DNA of 64,000 nucleotides. It comes from Persephonella sp964519345 (GTDB lineage: Bacteria > Aquificota > Aquificia > Aquificales > Hydrogenothermaceae). The stretch is from positions 1-64,000 of the forward strand of contig CAZFKX010000024.1 of NCBI GenBank assembly GCA_964519345.1, in the 5' to 3' direction. Within the stretch, counting starts at the first letter, position 1. Every line of letters begins with the position of its first letter. The notes under the pieces are model-generated. The model did no database searches, had not been told where the DNA came from, and worked only from the letters and a program-made list of their open reading frames with translations. The translations under genes and the position numbers were made by a program. Shown here piece by piece: positions 50,301 through 58,761 of the stretch.

Positions 50301-50633
50301 AGGATCTTCGCCAACAAAAAATCGAACTGTTGTTACACCAAAACCATCTCCCGCATAAGAATACACATAATCAACCCCGGGTATCTCCCACATTATCTTT
50401 TCAAGAGGTTTTGTTATGAGTTTATCAACCTCATCGGCCTCTGATCCAGGAAAGGGAACAATAATATCTATCATGGGAACAACAATCTGAGGTTCTTCAT
50501 CCCTTGGTGTTGTAAGAACAGCGAAAAGTCCAAGCAGAAGAGAAGCAAGAACCATTAGAGGCGTAAGGGGGGATTTAATAAAGGCTCTTGCTATTCTTCC
50601 TGCCAACCCATACGATCTATTTTTATCTTCCAT
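47376..50633 (-). CDS. RND-family efflux pump inner-membrane transporter
   Basis: 1085 residues with the twelve-helix AcrB/CzcA topology. The N-terminal RIARAFIKSPLTPLMVLASLLLGLFAV helix is followed by porter loops (...PGSEADEVDKLITKPLEKIMWEIPGV). The transport helix IRIFSIGILVDNSIVVLENIHR-equivalent has ALIFSIGILVDNSIVVLENI, then NASVAMFFSMLIAF, and a second helix set with AGIILRNSILLVEFTQQKIKEG. The DNS..VLENI stretch lacks the Asp-Asp pair of AcrB's proton relay, closer to HAE1-like Aquificota/thermophile pumps. It works with the adaptor and TolC-like proteins encoded upstream. The substrate is not visible. Confidence 0.88.
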   Translation of the reverse strand: MEDKNRSYGLAGRIARAFIKSPLTPLMVLASLLLGLFAVLTTPRDEEPQIVVPMIDIIVPFPGSEADEVDKLITKPLEKIMWEIPGVDYVYSYAGDGFGVTTVRFFVGEDPEDALVRLYSKLMSNYYRMPHGAVEPIVKPKSIDDVPILSLTFYSDKYSSYEIRRVVEQVEDELKQLYNISETTILGSKPKTVYIYFDPSKLNAYHILLPQIVQALQHANSSLPSGEFDKDNYRFKLRTGQFLKSVSDVESIVIGVYNNKPIYIKDVARVEIGEGEVTNIVQFGYGIRGEGDRDKLYNAVTLAIAKKTGSNAVVVAEKILEKLETLKGKVIPSDIYIKVTRNYGETATEKANELIEHLLIATFSIVLLIAVTLGWRESLIVAVTIPVTLAIALFLSEMYGYSLNRVTLFALIFSIGILVDNSIVVLENIHRWFSMRKLPMEKSAIVATDEVGNPTILATFAVIVALLPMAFVSGLMGPYMRPIPINASVAMFFSMLIAFILTPYLALRWLKHDEKHESPEALEREDEAKAGFLAKLFEKIYIPLFASRIKRYIFLSFMGLLLVGSVWLFVERVVLVKMLPYDNKSELFVVLDMPEGTPLEKTYKVAKEIAEYAKNVNEVENYVIYTGIPAPFDFNGLVRHYYMREGTHYAMIKINLIGKHDRKAQSHQIAERIRGDIEKIAKKYGAKYVAVVEPPPGPPVLSPIVAEVYGPDHKTQLQIAEEIKKIFEKAEGVIDIGIYANLPQRQYILKPDREKIKRYGFNEDMIVKTVRIALAGYSVGFVHSAEDLNPVNIVVRLDEKHRTSIQDILSMKIPTPKGSIPLGSLVTVKEGSVKNDIYRKNLQKVVYVIANVDDTVGSPVYPIVDLSEKIRNIKTPDGKGVEILLTHQPHLEDRYYVKWDGEWQVTYETFRDMGIAFAVALIVLYILLVGWFGSFKMPLVIMSPIPFTLVGIVPGHFIMGAFFTATSMIGFIALAGIILRNSILLVEFTQQKIKEGYALEEALLEAGIVRTRPILLTAAAVVVGAFVIIFDPIFNGLAIALIFGTIASTLITLVVVPVLYYMIVGKTAVKLNMPPAVPIDEKPEK

Positions 50634-50649
50634 TTTTTACCTCCACTGG

Positions 50650-51816
50650 TTATCTGATTTTACAACCGTCACAGGCTTTTTCAGTATTAGCGACAACTAT
50701 TTCCGTACCTGGATCAATTCCAGAAACAACCTCATACTTTCCGTCTATTCTGTCTCCAAGTTTTACAAAAGTAAGGTGAAGAATTCCTTCCTTATCTACA
50801 GTATAAACAGCTCTTAACTGTCCCCATTTTACTACTGCTGATTCTGGTATTAGGATCTTTTCTTCAGATCTGTAAGGTATTTTTATTTTTCCATACATTC
50901 CAGGAGTAATACCGTTGATATAAGGAATTTTAATTTTGACCGTGAAGCTTCTATTCATCGGATCAACAGATTTACTTTTCTCAACTACAGTTCCTTTAAC
51001 TTTCTTGCCAACAGTCTCTATAAATACATCTATCTGATCTCCTACATGGATATTACCTATAAGCTTTTCATCTATCTGTGCCATAAATCTTAGATCCTTA
51101 TCACCAATTATAACTATAGGCATACCAGGAGCAGCCATATCCCCTATATCATTCATTTTTTTAATAACTATTCCGTCAAAAGGTGATCTAACATAGGCAT
51201 AACCCTGCATAATCTTTGCGTATTTTAATTTTGCCTTAACCTGTTTCTCTTTAGCATCAATCTGCTTAAGTTTTGCATCAATCATATCAAGCTGAGCTTT
51301 AGCTCCTATCATCTTTGTTTCTATTTCTTCAAGTTGTTGCTTTGATACAGCATTATCCTTATAAAGATTCATAAATCTTTCATAAGTTCTTTTTGCAAAC
51401 TCATATCCAGCTTTTGCAGCCTCTCTCCCTGCAAGAGCTTCCTCCCTTGCTTTTGAAAGTTCCTCAAGAACTGCTTTTGCTTCCTTTATATTCTGCTTAA
51501 TATCGCTGTCATCCAAAACAGCTATAAGCTGTCCTTTTTTAACTGTATCTCCTTCTTTAACTTTTATATCAAGTATTTTTGCCATAAGCTTTGTGGAGAC
51601 TTTAGCATTATTATTTGATGTTACGGTTCCGTCAACCTCGTAATCAGATTTAAGAACAACCTTCTCTACAACCGCAGTTTTCAGTCCTGTTACTATATTT
51701 GCCTCAGTTTCTGCATAACCCGGCTCTACCCTTGGTGTTAAATATCCTCCCATCCACAAAATGAGAACAAAAACAGGCAACAAGAAAAATAGAGCAAATC
51801 TTACTAATCCTGCCAT
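50650..51816 (-). CDS. RND periplasmic adaptor (membrane fusion) protein
   Basis: 388 residues. An N-terminal membrane anchor (FALFFLLPVFVLILWMGGYL) precedes a lipoyl half (DIKVKEGDTVKKGQLIAVLDDSDIK), a long coiled coil (ELSKAREEALAGREAAKAGYE ... QIDAKEKQVKAKL), the second lipoyl half and a beta-barrel (RSPFDGIVIKKMNDIGDMAAPGMPIVIIGDKDLRFMAQIDE). It bridges the RND transporter to the TolC-like channel. A terminal CDGCKIR gives a CxxC not typical of the family. It lies between the pump gene and the tolC-like gene with 1-nt overlap to the latter. Confidence 0.88.
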   Translation of the reverse strand: MAGLVRFALFFLLPVFVLILWMGGYLTPRVEPGYAETEANIVTGLKTAVVEKVVLKSDYEVDGTVTSNNNAKVSTKLMAKILDIKVKEGDTVKKGQLIAVLDDSDIKQNIKEAKAVLEELSKAREEALAGREAAKAGYEFAKRTYERFMNLYKDNAVSKQQLEEIETKMIGAKAQLDMIDAKLKQIDAKEKQVKAKLKYAKIMQGYAYVRSPFDGIVIKKMNDIGDMAAPGMPIVIIGDKDLRFMAQIDEKLIGNIHVGDQIDVFIETVGKKVKGTVVEKSKSVDPMNRSFTVKIKIPYINGITPGMYGKIKIPYRSEEKILIPESAVVKWGQLRAVYTVDKEGILHLTFVKLGDRIDGKYEVVSGIDPGTEIVVANTEKACDGCKIR

Positions 51817-53189
51817 TATTTATCTCCTCCGATTTTTTCTTTGTTTAAGGCTCCAGACTGAAACTTAAGTTCTAAAAGTGATATCTGAGCTTCATAAACA
51901 GCCCTTGCCAGATCAAAACTGATCTTATCATACATAGTCTGTGTATCTAAAAGATCTATCATTGATGCCATCTGGTTTTTGTATCTCTTTTCAGTTATTT
52001 TTAAAACCTCATCAGCCCACTTAAGGTTCTGTTTTGCTGTTTTCAACTTTTCTTTTGCTGTTTGAAGTTCAGCATAAGCTTTATAAACGCTGAACTTTAC
52101 AAATTCCTCAAAACCTTTCTTCTGATTTAAATACTGTCTGTAAATTTCCTTAGCTGACTTATATTTATTAATGCTCTGAAATCCGTCAAATATTTTCCAG
52201 TTTAAAGCTATGCCTATAGTCCACCATCTACCATCGGTTCCAAAAGGATTCTTTCTATCATTAAGTTCGTAAGAACCAAAAGCACCAACAGTAGGTAATA
52301 GATCTGATTTTGCGAACTTAGCCATTCTTTTTGCATTTTCTACTCTCTGCCTAAGAGCTATAAGATCAGGTCTGTTGTTTACAGCAAAATTCTGCCAGAA
52401 TTCTACAGGTTTATCTGAATCATCAAATTTTAGTTCACCTACAACTTCTATTTGCGAAGGATCTACATTATCAAGTCCCATAGCAAGTAAAAGACCTCTC
52501 TTAGCAACAAGATACTGATTTTCTGCTTCTGTTATCTTATTTTTAACATTCATCAGATAAACCTTTGCTCTTAGAACGTCTGCGTATATTGCAAGTCCGT
52601 TTTCATACATGGATTTTGCAGTTTTATAATGTTTTTCTACAGATTTGTACGCTTGTTTTGCAAGTTTGATAGCTTTTTTGGCAAGAAGAGCTCCATAGTA
52701 AGCTTTTGAAACATCGTATATCACTTTTTGTTTTGTTCTCTCAAGATCAAATTTTGAAGCTTCATACTCTTTTTTCTGCATTTTTATTCCAGTTGATATC
52801 TTTCCGCCAGTATAAATAGGAAGCTGAAACTCAAGTTTTGTCTGCCAGTTGTTTATCTCAGGATACGTGGGTGAAGGAAAACTAAAAGTTCTCATATCAA
52901 CAAAGTTAGAAGAGGAAAACATATCAAGTTTTTTCTGATTAAGGGTGTTCATCATACCCCAACCTGGATTATTGGTTCTCATAAAGATCTCGCTGAAGGT
53001 GAGAGAAGGCCACCTGAGCCCCTTTGTTGCTTTAAATTGATATTCTTTTGATTTTAAAAGATTCCGGGAAGCCTTAAGCTGATAACTATTCTCAATAGCA
53101 GTTTGTATAGCTTCTTTGAGAGTAATCTCCTGTCCGAAACCTGAACCTATTAAAGTTAGTAAAACTAAACTAACCAGTAGTTTCCTCAT
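51816..53189 (-). CDS. TolC-family outer-membrane efflux protein
   Basis: 457 residues. A signal peptide (MRKLLVSLVLLTLIGSGFGQ) and two tandem OEP repeats with long coiled coils (ITLKEAIQTAIENSYQLKASRNLLKSKEYQFKATKG ... and FEEFVKFSVYKAYAELQTAKEKLKTAKQNLKWADEVLKITEKRYKNQMASMIDLLDTQT) match TolC/CzcC-type channels. First gene of the efflux operon. GAGGAG precedes the ATG, and an FNR-type palindrome lies 18 nt upstream of it. Confidence 0.88.
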   Translation of the reverse strand: MRKLLVSLVLLTLIGSGFGQEITLKEAIQTAIENSYQLKASRNLLKSKEYQFKATKGLRWPSLTFSEIFMRTNNPGWGMMNTLNQKKLDMFSSSNFVDMRTFSFPSPTYPEINNWQTKLEFQLPIYTGGKISTGIKMQKKEYEASKFDLERTKQKVIYDVSKAYYGALLAKKAIKLAKQAYKSVEKHYKTAKSMYENGLAIYADVLRAKVYLMNVKNKITEAENQYLVAKRGLLLAMGLDNVDPSQIEVVGELKFDDSDKPVEFWQNFAVNNRPDLIALRQRVENAKRMAKFAKSDLLPTVGAFGSYELNDRKNPFGTDGRWWTIGIALNWKIFDGFQSINKYKSAKEIYRQYLNQKKGFEEFVKFSVYKAYAELQTAKEKLKTAKQNLKWADEVLKITEKRYKNQMASMIDLLDTQTMYDKISFDLARAVYEAQISLLELKFQSGALNKEKIGGDK

Positions 53190-53206
53190 AAACCACTCCT
53201 CTAAAA

Positions 53207-53220
53207 TTGATTTTAATCAA
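53207..53220. promoter_or_regulatory. Perfect FNR/Crp-type box in the efflux operon leader
   Basis: TTGAT-TTTA-ATCAA is the exact FNR consensus (TTGAT-N4-ATCAA). It lies in the 5' leader just before the ribosome binding site of the tolC-like gene, downstream of the predicted transcription start (about 53246). That placement suggests repression or roadblock rather than activation. A Crp/Fnr regulator is encoded 84 nt upstream on the same strand. Confidence 0.6.
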
Positions 53221-53252
53221 TCTTTAATATATTAGAATATTATTATATTTAT

Positions 53253-53281
53253 AATATAAACTAAAGGAAAATAAAATTCAA
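53253..53281 (-). promoter_or_regulatory. Sigma-70-type promoter of the efflux operon
   Basis: On the minus strand, TTGAAT (53276-53281) and TATATT (53253-53258) are spaced by exactly 17 nt in the gap between the Crp/Fnr gene and the tolC-like gene. A start near 53246 gives a leader of ~57 nt containing the FNR-type box. Confidence 0.5.
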
Positions 53282-53303
53282 GTTTTTTTTACAGATTGTC
53301 AGA

Positions 53304-53987
53304 TTATGATACGAGTGTTTCCAGATATTCAGGATCTAAGATCTCTATCTTTCCTCTTTCCGTGTTTATAAGTCCTTCTTTTTTCCATTTGCTCATAATT
53401 CTTATGGCGGTTTCTACAGTTGTGCCTGTCATTTCCGCAAGATCCTGTCTTGTTATGGGGGCTTTAATCACTATTCTGTTTCCGTGATCCTCTCCGATCT
53501 TCTTAGACAGTTCAAGCAAAAGACTTGCTATTCTTCCTTCTACTTTTTCTGCAGCGAGACTTTTAAGTCTATCGTATGCCTCAAGTACCATTTTGCTTGC
53601 TTCACATGTTATCCTCACTGCGAGAGCTGGATATTCCGTCATCAACCTCAGGAAGTCAGCATTTGATATATAAAGAACCTTAGAATCTATCAATGCCTGT
53701 GCTGTATATGTACTCGTTGGTCTTGATTCACCGAGAACAAGCCAGCCAAAAACCTCACCGGGCGTTACAAGTCTTAATATAACTGTTTTACCTTCCGCCG
53801 TCTCTTTTGTTAATTTTATAATTCCATCTATAACAATATAAATACCGGGCTCCTCATCGCCTTCAAAAAAGACATACTCATTTTTGTGGAATTCCTTTAA
53901 ATGAAAGTATTTTGATATCTCTCTTATCTCATTATCCTTTAGACCTGAAAAAAGCCTGATATTCTTTAAAAAAGCATCTTTATCCAT
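53304..53987 (-). CDS. Crp/Fnr-family transcriptional regulator
   Basis: 227 residues. Cyclic-nucleotide-binding fold (~10-125) with YVFFEGDEEPGIYIVIDGIIKLTKETAEGKTVILRLVTPGEVFG, a dimerisation helix (~130-155) and an HTH_Crp domain (PITRQDLAEMTGTTVETAIRIMSKWKKEGLI). It lacks the N-terminal cysteine cluster of FNR, so it is not an Fe-S oxygen sensor of that type. The HTH carries E-x-x-I-R-like residues (ETAIRIM), compatible with TTGAT half-site recognition. It is 14 nt after the MCE gene and upstream of the efflux operon with the FNR box. Confidence 0.9.
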   Translation of the reverse strand: MDKDAFLKNIRLFSGLKDNEIREISKYFHLKEFHKNEYVFFEGDEEPGIYIVIDGIIKLTKETAEGKTVILRLVTPGEVFGWLVLGESRPTSTYTAQALIDSKVLYISNADFLRLMTEYPALAVRITCEASKMVLEAYDRLKSLAAEKVEGRIASLLLELSKKIGEDHGNRIVIKAPITRQDLAEMTGTTVETAIRIMSKWKKEGLINTERGKIEILDPEYLETLVS

Positions 53988-54001
53988 TTTTACCTCTATT
54001 T

Positions 54002-55546
54002 TTATGGTTTCGGTACAGAACCTAAGATATATTTTAAATCATTGTCGTTAAACAGGAAACCTCCACCAATAAAAACACCCCTTACACCATCGTTTAAAAG
54101 ATCCGACCCACCTATATCAATAAAAATTGGCGATTTTCCAAATTTATACTGAAATACAATATCTAACTGTGGATGAGCAGGTTCACCTTCAGCAAATCTT
54201 CTATCAAAATTGTAAATATCTGATTTTACTTTAAGATTTTCAGAAAAAACCAGATCAAAACCCCCAGCCGCACCAGAATCTTTAAGACCTGCTCTTACCC
54301 ATAATGAAGGATAATCTGTTCCAAGTATTCTGCCTGCATATTGAACATCAAAAAGTATTCCATAATTTCTTGTGAGCCTTGTTGTTACAGTAGATCCTGT
54401 TTTGTATTCTTCCTCTTTAAGAACTTTTCCATTTGTATTTGAAAGAGCACCAAAATATAGATACCTGTCTGGTCTATGGGAGAAAATAGCAGCTATACCG
54501 GCTTTTACATCTTCATTCCCTGTGTGCGTCTCTCCATAAAGCTTTATATCAAGCATAGATCTGTTAATTACTTTAAAAGGTTTTGCAAAGGACTTAACTC
54601 CTTCATTTACATTGTTATACAGATCGTCTTCATTCACAAGCTTTCCTATTGTTCCCTTTCCTTCATCAATCTTTGCAAGAATTCTGTCAATCTTAAGGGA
54701 AGCATCTTTTATCTTCTCAACGGTTTTCCTTATATCCTCTCTATTTTCACCAACTGTATCTTTAACTTGAAGTGCTGCCTGATCTATATCCTCTAAAACT
54801 TTCGGAGTCTTTTCTCTTAAAGCAATAGAAGTCTCTTTAAGATTTTTAACAAGTTCCCTTATATCATCCCTATTATCGCCTGTTATAGACTCAAGGTGGG
54901 CTGTTATCCTGTCAAGTTTTGCTATAAGATCAGGTAGATGAGTCCTTAGATTGTCTGTTATAACCCTCACATTTTCTACTGTTTTTCTCAGATCTTTTCT
55001 GTTTTCCTGAACGAGCTGATCTGTATGTTCAGCAAGTATCCTAATTCTTCTGATCAGCTCTGTAAGATCTCCTTCCTCAATCGCTTTATTTAAATTATCA
55101 ACAAACACCTCCACTTTTTTAGCCACATCGGCAGCAGAGGAAAAAGCCTCTTCAGCAGAAGCAAAAACCTGTCCTTTTCTTATTATGGATTTTTCTGGAA
55201 GCTCGCCCGACTCTGGAGTTCCGGGATCTATATATACATACTTATCCCCCATAAGACCGAGCGTTCTTATATAAGCAACAGCATTTTTATATAAAGGCAC
55301 ATCTTTCCTTATAGATATCTTTACCTCAACTATATTGTTTTTAAAAACAATATCTTCAACTCTACCTACCTTTACTCCCTTAACCTGAACATCTGCTCCC
55401 TTGGATAGACCCTCTACCATATTAAAATATATGTAGTAATCATGAGTATCCTGCCCAAAAGTCCTACCATTAAACGTTATAGATAGATAGGCAAATATTG
55501 CCGACACAATAAGAACAAATAAGCCTACCTTTATCTGTGTGTTCAT
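54002..55546 (-). CDS. MCE (MlaD-like) protein with C-terminal beta-rich domain
   Basis: 514 residues. An N-terminal transmembrane helix (~6-26) precedes an MCE domain (~38-110: YYIYFNMVEGLSKGADVQVKGVKVGRVEDI ... YIRTLGLMGDKYVYIDPGTP). A very long charged coiled coil (~135-310, repeats of NREDIRKTVE-type helices) and a C-terminal ~190-residue beta-rich domain (KAGIAAIFSHRPDRYLYFGALSN ... GVFIGGGFLFNDNDLKYILGSVPKP) follow. MlaD-type proteins form hexameric lipid tunnels. The C-terminal domain looks like an outer-membrane barrel or surface module. No MlaE/F gene is adjacent. Confidence 0.8.
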   Translation of the reverse strand: MNTQIKVGLFVLIVSAIFAYLSITFNGRTFGQDTHDYYIYFNMVEGLSKGADVQVKGVKVGRVEDIVFKNNIVEVKISIRKDVPLYKNAVAYIRTLGLMGDKYVYIDPGTPESGELPEKSIIRKGQVFASAEEAFSSAADVAKKVEVFVDNLNKAIEEGDLTELIRRIRILAEHTDQLVQENRKDLRKTVENVRVITDNLRTHLPDLIAKLDRITAHLESITGDNRDDIRELVKNLKETSIALREKTPKVLEDIDQAALQVKDTVGENREDIRKTVEKIKDASLKIDRILAKIDEGKGTIGKLVNEDDLYNNVNEGVKSFAKPFKVINRSMLDIKLYGETHTGNEDVKAGIAAIFSHRPDRYLYFGALSNTNGKVLKEEEYKTGSTVTTRLTRNYGILFDVQYAGRILGTDYPSLWVRAGLKDSGAAGGFDLVFSENLKVKSDIYNFDRRFAEGEPAHPQLDIVFQYKFGKSPIFIDIGGSDLLNDGVRGVFIGGGFLFNDNDLKYILGSVPKP

Positions 55547-55547
55547 T

Positions 55548-56543
55548 TTATTTTTCCAATATGGTTTCTTCTACTTTCATACCAAAATGTCTTCCTGCCT
55601 CTTCAACATAACCTAATATCTCATCTCCTTCTTTCAAGTCAACCACAGAGATAAGTGAGCTGTCACCGCCGACAACCCTTATTGTTTCAGCATTCTGAAG
55701 AACAGCACTTAACTTTCTACCGTTATACTCAGCCTCTACTAAAAGCATTGGTCTTCTCTCTATTTTTGCTCTTCCAACAACTACAGCTCTTCCATTTCCA
55801 TCTATATCATAAGCCATAACTTCTTTACCTGCTTCAAGCTCGCAAAGATATACAGTTTTTCCTCCTGGAACCCTTGTGTACATATGGACCGCACCTGCAT
55901 TCACTCTGAAGGGTCTTGATGCTACATATGGGGATTCCTCTGTTTCAGCATGCACAAGTATCATACCTGCAGAAGAATTTCCCACAAGCATTCCTTCTCC
56001 TCTTTTAAAAAGAGAGGTTGTGTCAACAGCTACCCTATCCCCCATACCTACGGGAATTATAGCAGTAACCTTGGCTCTTATAAGCTCCACCTTTTCTGTT
56101 GTTTCTTTTATAACGGAGGCTACCCTTTTTATCTCATTAAGATCTTCCGTATCAAGTACAACACCTTTTACTCCCTTTTCCAGAATTCCAACAGCTATAC
56201 TTGCTTCATCTGCATTTTTAACCTCTGCATAAATATTCTCTGACTGTGCTATAAGATTTTCCAATGGGATTATTGTCCAGTCTGTAGTTCTCACTATAAC
56301 TTTTTTTCCTGCTTTAGCCAGCTGTGCTGCTTTTTCTTCATCCTGTTTATTCTTTATTGTTACTATAACAAAGCCGTTCGTAAGATTCCCATTTTTATCT
56401 ACAGTTATAAAATTTACTCTTCCAAGTTTTTTTGCTTCCTCTTCTTTATCTTCAGGTATTATGATGTAATCAGCTCCGCTCTCTATAGCTGTTGTTACAA
56501 TCTTTTTGTCATAGTTAACAGCATTAACTATAAACTCTTTCAT
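55548..56543 (-). CDS. 3-dehydroquinate synthase II (archaeal type)
   Basis: 331 residues. The family makes 3-dehydroquinate from 2-amino-3,7-dideoxy-D-threo-hept-6-ulosonate with NAD, the archaeal entry to aromatic amino acids. Conserved parts: IESGADYIIIPEDK, VIVRTTDWTIIPLENLIAQ, ILEKGVKGVVLDTEDLNEI, VTAIIPVGMGDRVAVDTTSLFKRGEGMLVGNSSAGM, NAGAVHMYTRVPGGKTVYLCEL and LISVVDLKEGDEILGYVEE. It is unrelated to bacterial AroB. Aquificota are among few bacteria with it. It starts 55 nt after the methyltransferase stop and ends 1 nt before the MCE gene. Confidence 0.93.
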   Translation of the reverse strand: MKEFIVNAVNYDKKIVTTAIESGADYIIIPEDKEEEAKKLGRVNFITVDKNGNLTNGFVIVTIKNKQDEEKAAQLAKAGKKVIVRTTDWTIIPLENLIAQSENIYAEVKNADEASIAVGILEKGVKGVVLDTEDLNEIKRVASVIKETTEKVELIRAKVTAIIPVGMGDRVAVDTTSLFKRGEGMLVGNSSAGMILVHAETEESPYVASRPFRVNAGAVHMYTRVPGGKTVYLCELEAGKEVMAYDIDGNGRAVVVGRAKIERRPMLLVEAEYNGRKLSAVLQNAETIRVVGGDSSLISVVDLKEGDEILGYVEEAGRHFGMKVEETILEK

Positions 56544-56598
56544 CTTACACCCCTTTTATATTTCATTTCAATAGTTATTAAAACATTATAATATCATT

Positions 56599-57270
56599 TT
56601 ATTTAGCTTTCTGAAAAACAGCTATTATTATCATTCCAGCAAATTTTCTTGAACTGTAAATCTTTTCAAAGGAAAATTCTTTCATAAATTTCTCAAGTTC
56701 TTCCTCAGATTTTGAGTTCCGTATCGATTCCACAAAATAATCATACTCTTCTTTTGTAAATATTTTCTCGCCAACAGCCCTGAATATCTTATCAGCAAAA
56801 AAAAGTGCAGATCTATGTATATACTTAGAAGGTTTTGATATATCAAGTATAGAAATACAGCCATTTTCCTTTAGAATACGACTGAACTCTGTTACAGAAT
56901 CCTTACTGCTAAGATGTCTAAAAACAAGGGATAAAAAAACGGCATCAACAGAACTTTTTTTTAAGGGCATATTATAAGCTGATGCTTGAATAAAAATATT
57001 TCTACCATCTATTTTCTCTTTGGCTGTCATTAACATTTTAAAGGATACATCAATTCCAACTGCAACCACCTTAGGATATATTTCATTTATCTTTCTTACA
57101 ATCTCACCTGTTCCTGTTCCAACATCAACAAATACTTTGCCTTCAGGTGTATTTTCTACAAGTTCTCTCTGCCACTTTCCTATTCTGTTAAATGTGGCAA
57201 AGTTTAAGAATCTATCGTACACACCCACTATACTGTCAAAAACTTTTGCTGCTAATTTTTCCTGTCCCAT
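56599..57270 (-). CDS. ubiE: UbiE/MenG-type quinone C-methyltransferase
   Basis: 223 residues from the ATG at 57270, one nt after the cysS stop; a longer reading starts inside cysS. SAM-dependent class I methyltransferase: VFDSIVGVYDRFLNFATFNRIGKWQRELVE (UbiE/MenG N-terminal block), VFVDVGTGTGEIVRKI (motif I), VAVGIDVSFKMLMTAKEK, VDAVFLSLVFRHLSSKDSVTEFSRILKENGCISILDISKPS. It methylates the demethyl form of the quinone ring, here probably a menaquinone-type lipid. Confidence 0.85.
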   Translation of the reverse strand: MGQEKLAAKVFDSIVGVYDRFLNFATFNRIGKWQRELVENTPEGKVFVDVGTGTGEIVRKINEIYPKVVAVGIDVSFKMLMTAKEKIDGRNIFIQASAYNMPLKKSSVDAVFLSLVFRHLSSKDSVTEFSRILKENGCISILDISKPSKYIHRSALFFADKIFRAVGEKIFTKEEYDYFVESIRNSKSEEELEKFMKEFSFEKIYSSRKFAGMIIIAVFQKAK

Positions 57271-57271
57271 A

Positions 57272-58735
57272 TCACTTTTTCTTCCATTTTGTTCCAACAG
57301 GCGTATCTTCAATAATAATCCCAAGATGTGATAGTTTTTCCCTTATATAATCTGCTATCTCAAACTGTTTTTCTTTCCTTGCTTTATTTCTTATATCTAT
57401 TAACGTCTGAATAAGCTCACTATCTATTCTTTTTTCAGCTTTTTCTATTTTGATCTCCTCTATCTCAACACACGGCTGAAGACTGTCAAAAAGACCAAAT
57501 ATCTCTTTACCTATGTTGTGAAGAATGTCCGAAGCCTCTCTATAAGATTCAAGAGCCTTTTTTGATATTCCTCCACTTTTAACAGCTCTATCTCTCAAAA
57601 TATTCATCTCCCTTACGAGAGTAAAAAGGGATGCAAGAGCCTCAGGCGTATTAAAATCATCGCTCATAGCAGCATAAAATCCCTGTTCGGCTTTCGCAAT
57701 CTCATCATAAAGATGTTTACTAAAATCTGGATTTTCAGGTAGCTTTTTTAATACCTCATATTCATCAATTGCTCCTTTCAGTCTTTCATAAGCCTTTTTA
57801 GTTTCTTCCATCTTTTCCCAGCTAAAGTCAAGAGGACTTCTGTAGTGAACGGAAAGAACAAGGAGTCTTAAAATATCTGGATCATATTTTGAGTATATCT
57901 CTTTTAGAGTTATATAATTTCCAAGTGATTTAGACATTTTCTGACCGTTTACAGTAACAAGTCCATTATGAATCCAGTATCTTGCAAAAGGTTTATCAGA
58001 AAGTGCCTCAGCCTGGGCAAGTTCATTCTCATGATGGGGGAATGTCAGATCAAGACCGCCTCCATGAATATCTATAGTCTCTCCGAGATGCTTAAATATC
58101 ATTGCACAACACTCTGTATGCCATCCAGGTCTTCCTTTTCCCCAGGGTGAGTCCCATGCCGGCTCATCAGCCTTTGATACTTTCCATAAGGCAAAATCAA
58201 GCGGATCTCTCTTTTTTTCGCCTGGTTCAACCCTTGCACCTGCTATAAGCTCATCAACACTTCTCTTTGATAGTTTCCCATACTCTTTAAACTTTCTAAC
58301 AGAAAAATAAACATCCCCTTCAACCTCATAGGCATAACCTTTGTCAATAAGTTTCTGTATAAAGTCAATAATATCAGGAATATGAGTTGTAACCCTCGGT
58401 TCAATATCGGCCGGTTCTATACGGAAATTTTCAGCATCCTGAAAATACTCTTTTATATACCTATCAGCTATAACAGTAAAAGGAAGACACTCGTTTTTTG
58501 CTCTATTTATTATTTTGTCATCAACATCTGTAAAATTTCTAACAAACTTTACATTGTATCCCAGATATCTCAGATATCTCCTTATAACATCAAAGACGAT
58601 CAAACTCCTTCCATGCCCTACATGGTTAACATCGTAAACAGTTACCCCGCATGTATATATCTTTACTTCTCCAGGTTTTATAGGAACAAACTCCTCTTTT
58701 TTTCCCGTAAGGGTGTTGTAAACTTTAAGACTCAT
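57272..58735 (-). CDS. cysS: Cysteinyl-tRNA synthetase
   Basis: 487 residues, class I synthetase. HIGH-like motif in YTCGVTVYDVNHVGHGRSLIVFDVIRRYL, zinc ligands in CGVTVYD, the HTECCAMIFKHLG and HHENELAQAEAL parts, and KMSKSLGNYITLK as the KMSKS loop. It charges tRNA-Cys. It is the first gene of the operon that also encodes the methyltransferase, 3-dehydroquinate synthase II, MCE and Crp/Fnr proteins. Confidence 0.96.
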   Translation of the reverse strand: MSLKVYNTLTGKKEEFVPIKPGEVKIYTCGVTVYDVNHVGHGRSLIVFDVIRRYLRYLGYNVKFVRNFTDVDDKIINRAKNECLPFTVIADRYIKEYFQDAENFRIEPADIEPRVTTHIPDIIDFIQKLIDKGYAYEVEGDVYFSVRKFKEYGKLSKRSVDELIAGARVEPGEKKRDPLDFALWKVSKADEPAWDSPWGKGRPGWHTECCAMIFKHLGETIDIHGGGLDLTFPHHENELAQAEALSDKPFARYWIHNGLVTVNGQKMSKSLGNYITLKEIYSKYDPDILRLLVLSVHYRSPLDFSWEKMEETKKAYERLKGAIDEYEVLKKLPENPDFSKHLYDEIAKAEQGFYAAMSDDFNTPEALASLFTLVREMNILRDRAVKSGGISKKALESYREASDILHNIGKEIFGLFDSLQPCVEIEEIKIEKAEKRIDSELIQTLIDIRNKARKEKQFEIADYIREKLSHLGIIIEDTPVGTKWKKK

Positions 58736-58761
58736 ATTCCCACCTCTTAATCAAGGTTTTA

